From JBAXTE01 sp963556065 (GTDB lineage Bacteria > Bacteroidota > Bacteroidia > Bacteroidales > WCHB1-69): DNA of 64,000 nt. The stretch spans positions 76,309 to 140,308 of the forward strand of contig CAUVYH020000009.1 of assembly GCA_963556065.3 (NCBI GenBank), in the 5' to 3' direction. The notes under the pieces were generated by a model, which worked only from the letters and a program-made list of their open reading frames with translations, did not search any database and had not been told where the DNA came from. Of this stretch, positions 62,094 through 64,000 are shown piece by piece (positions within the stretch are counted from its first letter, which is position 1; every line of letters begins with the position of its first letter). A program made the position numbers and the translations under genes.

Positions 62094-63769
62094 TTTTTAT
62101 CCGATAATTCCTTCAAATAATCTTCTTTAATATACGCCAACAAGCGGTCTGCTGCTTCCGATTGAGGAATGTTCTTAATAATCGGCGCTTTTCCCTTGTA
62201 GAGCCATAACTTGCCCTCTCTGGCACCAACCAATCCGTAATCGGCATCCGACATTTCTCCCGGACCATTCACCACGCAACCCATTACGGCAATTTTCAAC
62301 CCCTCGAAACCGCTAAGCCGTTGTTTTACTTGTTGGAGCAATCCCTCAATGTCGTAATTGGTCCGCCCGCAAGATGGGCATGAAATGATTTCTGTTTTGT
62401 AACAGCGCAAGCCACATGCCTGTAAAATATCAAGCGACAGATTGTAACATTCTTCTCCTGAAATAGAATCGTTCTGAATATAAATTCCGTTGATCAGACC
62501 ATCTGCAGCCAATGCACCCATGTCTGCTGCTGCATATATGGCTGTATGAGCGGCTGAGTAGGAGGAATAATCCCGTTTAAAAATCAGCGGTTGAGCACTT
62601 CCAAAAAGATGTGTTCTGACATAATCTTTTACTTGTTGAATCGGAATTTCAGAATTAGAGGAAAGAATCAATGGTGTAGTTGTTTTTCCTTCCTTCAAAA
62701 CGCCTTCAACATCTGAGTTGATCTCAATTTTTGAAAAATTGTGAATTGCCTCCGGCGATAGATCTTCATTACGAATGAGCGTATTATTCGATACAATAAC
62801 GGCTCGTCCGGAGAAAAGATGGGATGTTCGGAGCGAATATTCAAACGGGTTGTGATTGGAATAGATCGGTTTGACAAATAGGGGTGTGTCCACAAATTTA
62901 GAGACCTCCAAAGAAAATGGAAGAATGATTTGCTGTGCCACCGGAATTTCAGAAATAGGGTTTTCGGTAAGCGAAACGCGGATAGTGTCGCCAATTCCTT
63001 CGGAGAGAAGTGCCCCAATGCCTGCGGCGGAACGAATTCGTCCGTCTGCCCCGGCTCCCGCTTCGGTAACGCCGATATGGATAGGGAAATTCATCCCTTT
63101 TTGATGAAACAGGTTCACCAACAGACGGGTGGAATAAATCATCACCTTTACATCACTCGATTTCATGGAAAAGACGAGGTTATCGTATCCTAACGATAGG
63201 CAAACTTCGGCATATTCGAGTGCCGACATGGCCATTCCCATCGGAGTGTCGCCGTATCGGCTGATAATCCGGTCGGATAAAGAACCATGGTTGACCCCAA
63301 TTCTCATCGCTGTTCCTTCCTGCTTGCAAATCTCAATCAACGGTTTGATTCGTTCCGAAATCCGCTCCAGTTCGAAGTTATATTCCAAATCGGTGTAATC
63401 AAGTTGCTTAAACTGTTTTTTATCGGCGTAATTGCCCGGATTGATTCGCACCTTTTCCACATATCGGGCAGCTATCTCAGCGGCCTTGGCACTGAAATGG
63501 ATATCGGCGATCAACGGAACAGGATAACCCATCGAACGCAATTTCTTTTTAATCGTTTTCAGATTTTCAGCTTCTGCAATTCCGGGAGCCGTAATTCGAA
63601 CCAATTCACACTCCGCGTTGACCAGCTCGATGGTTTGTTTAACTACGGCATCGGTGTTGAGTGTGTTCACATTAGTCATCGACTGGACTCGGATCGGGTT
63701 TTTGCCTCCGATACCCAGATCTCCAACCTTGACTTCTTTGGTAATTAAACGGTGATGAATCCAATTCAT
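62090..63769 (-). CDS. ispG: 4-hydroxy-3-methylbut-2-enyl diphosphate synthase (IspG/GcpE)
   Basis: This 559-residue 4Fe-4S enzyme carries out the penultimate step of the MEP isoprenoid pathway. The N-terminal TIM barrel starts with VGDLGIGGKNPIRVQSMTNVNT and continues with PVPLIADIHFSAKAAEIAA and RIGVNHGSLSDRI. The C-terminal iron-sulfur domain holds the Cys ligands in CPSCGRTNYD and MGCVVNGPGEMSDADYG. As in plants and other Bacteroidota, a middle domain (about 250-430) is inserted, making it much longer than the roughly 370-residue form of E. coli. It is somewhat shorter than the 600 or so residues often seen in this phylum. It has its own promoter. Confidence 0.95.
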   Translation of the reverse strand: MNWIHHRLITKEVKVGDLGIGGKNPIRVQSMTNVNTLNTDAVVKQTIELVNAECELVRITAPGIAEAENLKTIKKKLRSMGYPVPLIADIHFSAKAAEIAARYVEKVRINPGNYADKKQFKQLDYTDLEYNFELERISERIKPLIEICKQEGTAMRIGVNHGSLSDRIISRYGDTPMGMAMSALEYAEVCLSLGYDNLVFSMKSSDVKVMIYSTRLLVNLFHQKGMNFPIHIGVTEAGAGADGRIRSAAGIGALLSEGIGDTIRVSLTENPISEIPVAQQIILPFSLEVSKFVDTPLFVKPIYSNHNPFEYSLRTSHLFSGRAVIVSNNTLIRNEDLSPEAIHNFSKIEINSDVEGVLKEGKTTTPLILSSNSEIPIQQVKDYVRTHLFGSAQPLIFKRDYSSYSAAHTAIYAAADMGALAADGLINGIYIQNDSISGEECYNLSLDILQACGLRCYKTEIISCPSCGRTNYDIEGLLQQVKQRLSGFEGLKIAVMGCVVNGPGEMSDADYGLVGAREGKLWLYKGKAPIIKNIPQSEAADRLLAYIKEDYLKELSDKN

Positions 63770-63786
63770 ATCTGATAATTTTTATG

Positions 63787-63794
63787 CAAACTTA
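63787..63794 (-). promoter_or_regulatory. -7 promoter element for ispG (TAAGTTTG on the minus strand)
   Basis: On the minus strand TAAGTTTG matches TAnnTTTG, 17 bp upstream of the ispG ATG at 63769. Confidence 0.5.
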
Positions 63795-63857
63795 CAAAAA
63801 ACAGTGGTATAAATGCGTTGTGCAAAATACAATAAGCTAATAAAGCAGGGGTTTTTT

Positions 63858-63883
63858 CATTTCGAGCGAACGCGAGAAATCCC
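63858..63883. repeat. Interspersed palindrome, family ATTYCTCGC-n4-GCTCGRAATG (copy 2, inverted)
   Basis: Read on the minus strand it is ATTTCTCGC ... GCTCGAAATG, matching copy 1 at 24899-24924. One stem position is changed on both sides (C-G to T-A), so pairing is kept. Confidence 0.5.
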
Positions 63884-63964
63884 ATTATTTTAAGGCTTTG
63901 GCCATTAGATTTTCACAAAGAAGTATTATTTCAACAGTTCCAGTACCTGAAAACAGATTAAGCT

Positions 63965-63977
63965 GCCCTTTCAGGGC
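63965..63977. repeat. Small palindrome GCCCTTTCAGGGC near the window end
   Basis: GCCCT-TTC-AGGGC is a perfect 5-bp stem with a 3-nt loop in a region without genes (63795-64000). It resembles intergenic GCCCTTTCAGGGC elements that occur in other Bacteroidota (from memory). Only one copy is in the window. Confidence 0.3.
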
Positions 63978-64000
63978 GCAATACGATATTCGGGTTAAAA

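Noticed and set aside
1..64000. tRNA or rRNA genes
   Set aside because: No cloverleaf-like sequence or rRNA segment was recognised by eye on either strand; a dedicated tRNA search could still find one.

Overview
The window comes from a Bacteroidota chromosome, most likely of the order Bacteroidales or Marinilabiliales. Four things point there. Many genes are preceded by the Bacteroidota -7 promoter element TAnnTTTG. Several secreted proteins end in type IX secretion (T9SS) C-terminal sorting domains. There is a Bacteroidota-style Na+-pumping methylmalonyl-CoA decarboxylase operon. Several families are typical of the phylum: RlmN, a long IspG, a DUF4369/TlpA-type thioredoxin, a FISUMP-domain protein and a large alpha-2-macroglobulin. 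No rRNA, tRNA, CRISPR array, prophage or recognisable transposase was found.

Layout. 1-8 kb: a partial lipoprotein gene, a LuxE-like acyl-protein synthetase, a secreted thioredoxin, dnaB, a conserved exported protein, a Cas4/RecB-like nuclease (DUF2779 type) and rlmN. 8-24 kb is an accessory, secretion-rich stretch. It holds an M6 metalloprotease with a T9SS signal, a FISUMP protein, outer-membrane and lipoprotein genes, a GxxExxY nuclease-fold gene inside a tandem repeat-bounded element, an amidohydrolase, endonuclease IV, two tandem parallel beta-helix T9SS proteins bracketed by direct copies of a hairpin repeat, and a secreted subtilase. 25-34 kb: a VWA protein fused to a TonB-plug-like N-terminus, divergent from a 2047-residue alpha-2-macroglobulin with an intact CSEQ thioester motif. 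34-39 kb: an orphan membrane protein, lpdA and a Cys/Met-metabolism PLP enzyme.

38.8-44.7 kb is a polysaccharide export and synthesis operon: a Wza-like lipoprotein, a Wzc-like BY-kinase split by a +1 frameshift, rfbC, a WecA/TagO-type transferase and a lytic transglycosylase. It is followed by uvrA and a retropepsin-like gene. 48-51 kb on the minus strand: aroE, a DedA-family gene and a TPR gene carrying three +1 frameshifts. 51.2-58 kb: DUF177-rpmF, fabH, then mce-mmdA-mmdD-mmdC-mmdB, which together epimerise and decarboxylate methylmalonyl-CoA in the succinate-to-propionate pathway while exporting Na+. 58-64 kb: a cation/proton antiporter, TerC, a small membrane protein, a TPR protein and ispG.

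The most interesting signals lie outside ordinary genes. First, a tandem element around the GxxExxY gene has ends that are arrays of CTTTGTG/CACAAAG sites spaced about one DNA helical turn apart, next to a gene-less copy with the same ends. Second, roughly 200-bp hairpin-containing direct repeats flank the beta-helix pair. Third, a T9SS sorting-domain scar lies in an intergenic region. Fourth, two distant copies of a palindrome show a compensatory base-pair change. Fifth, four frameshifts in two genes are all repaired by removing one base from a homopolymer or a doublet.
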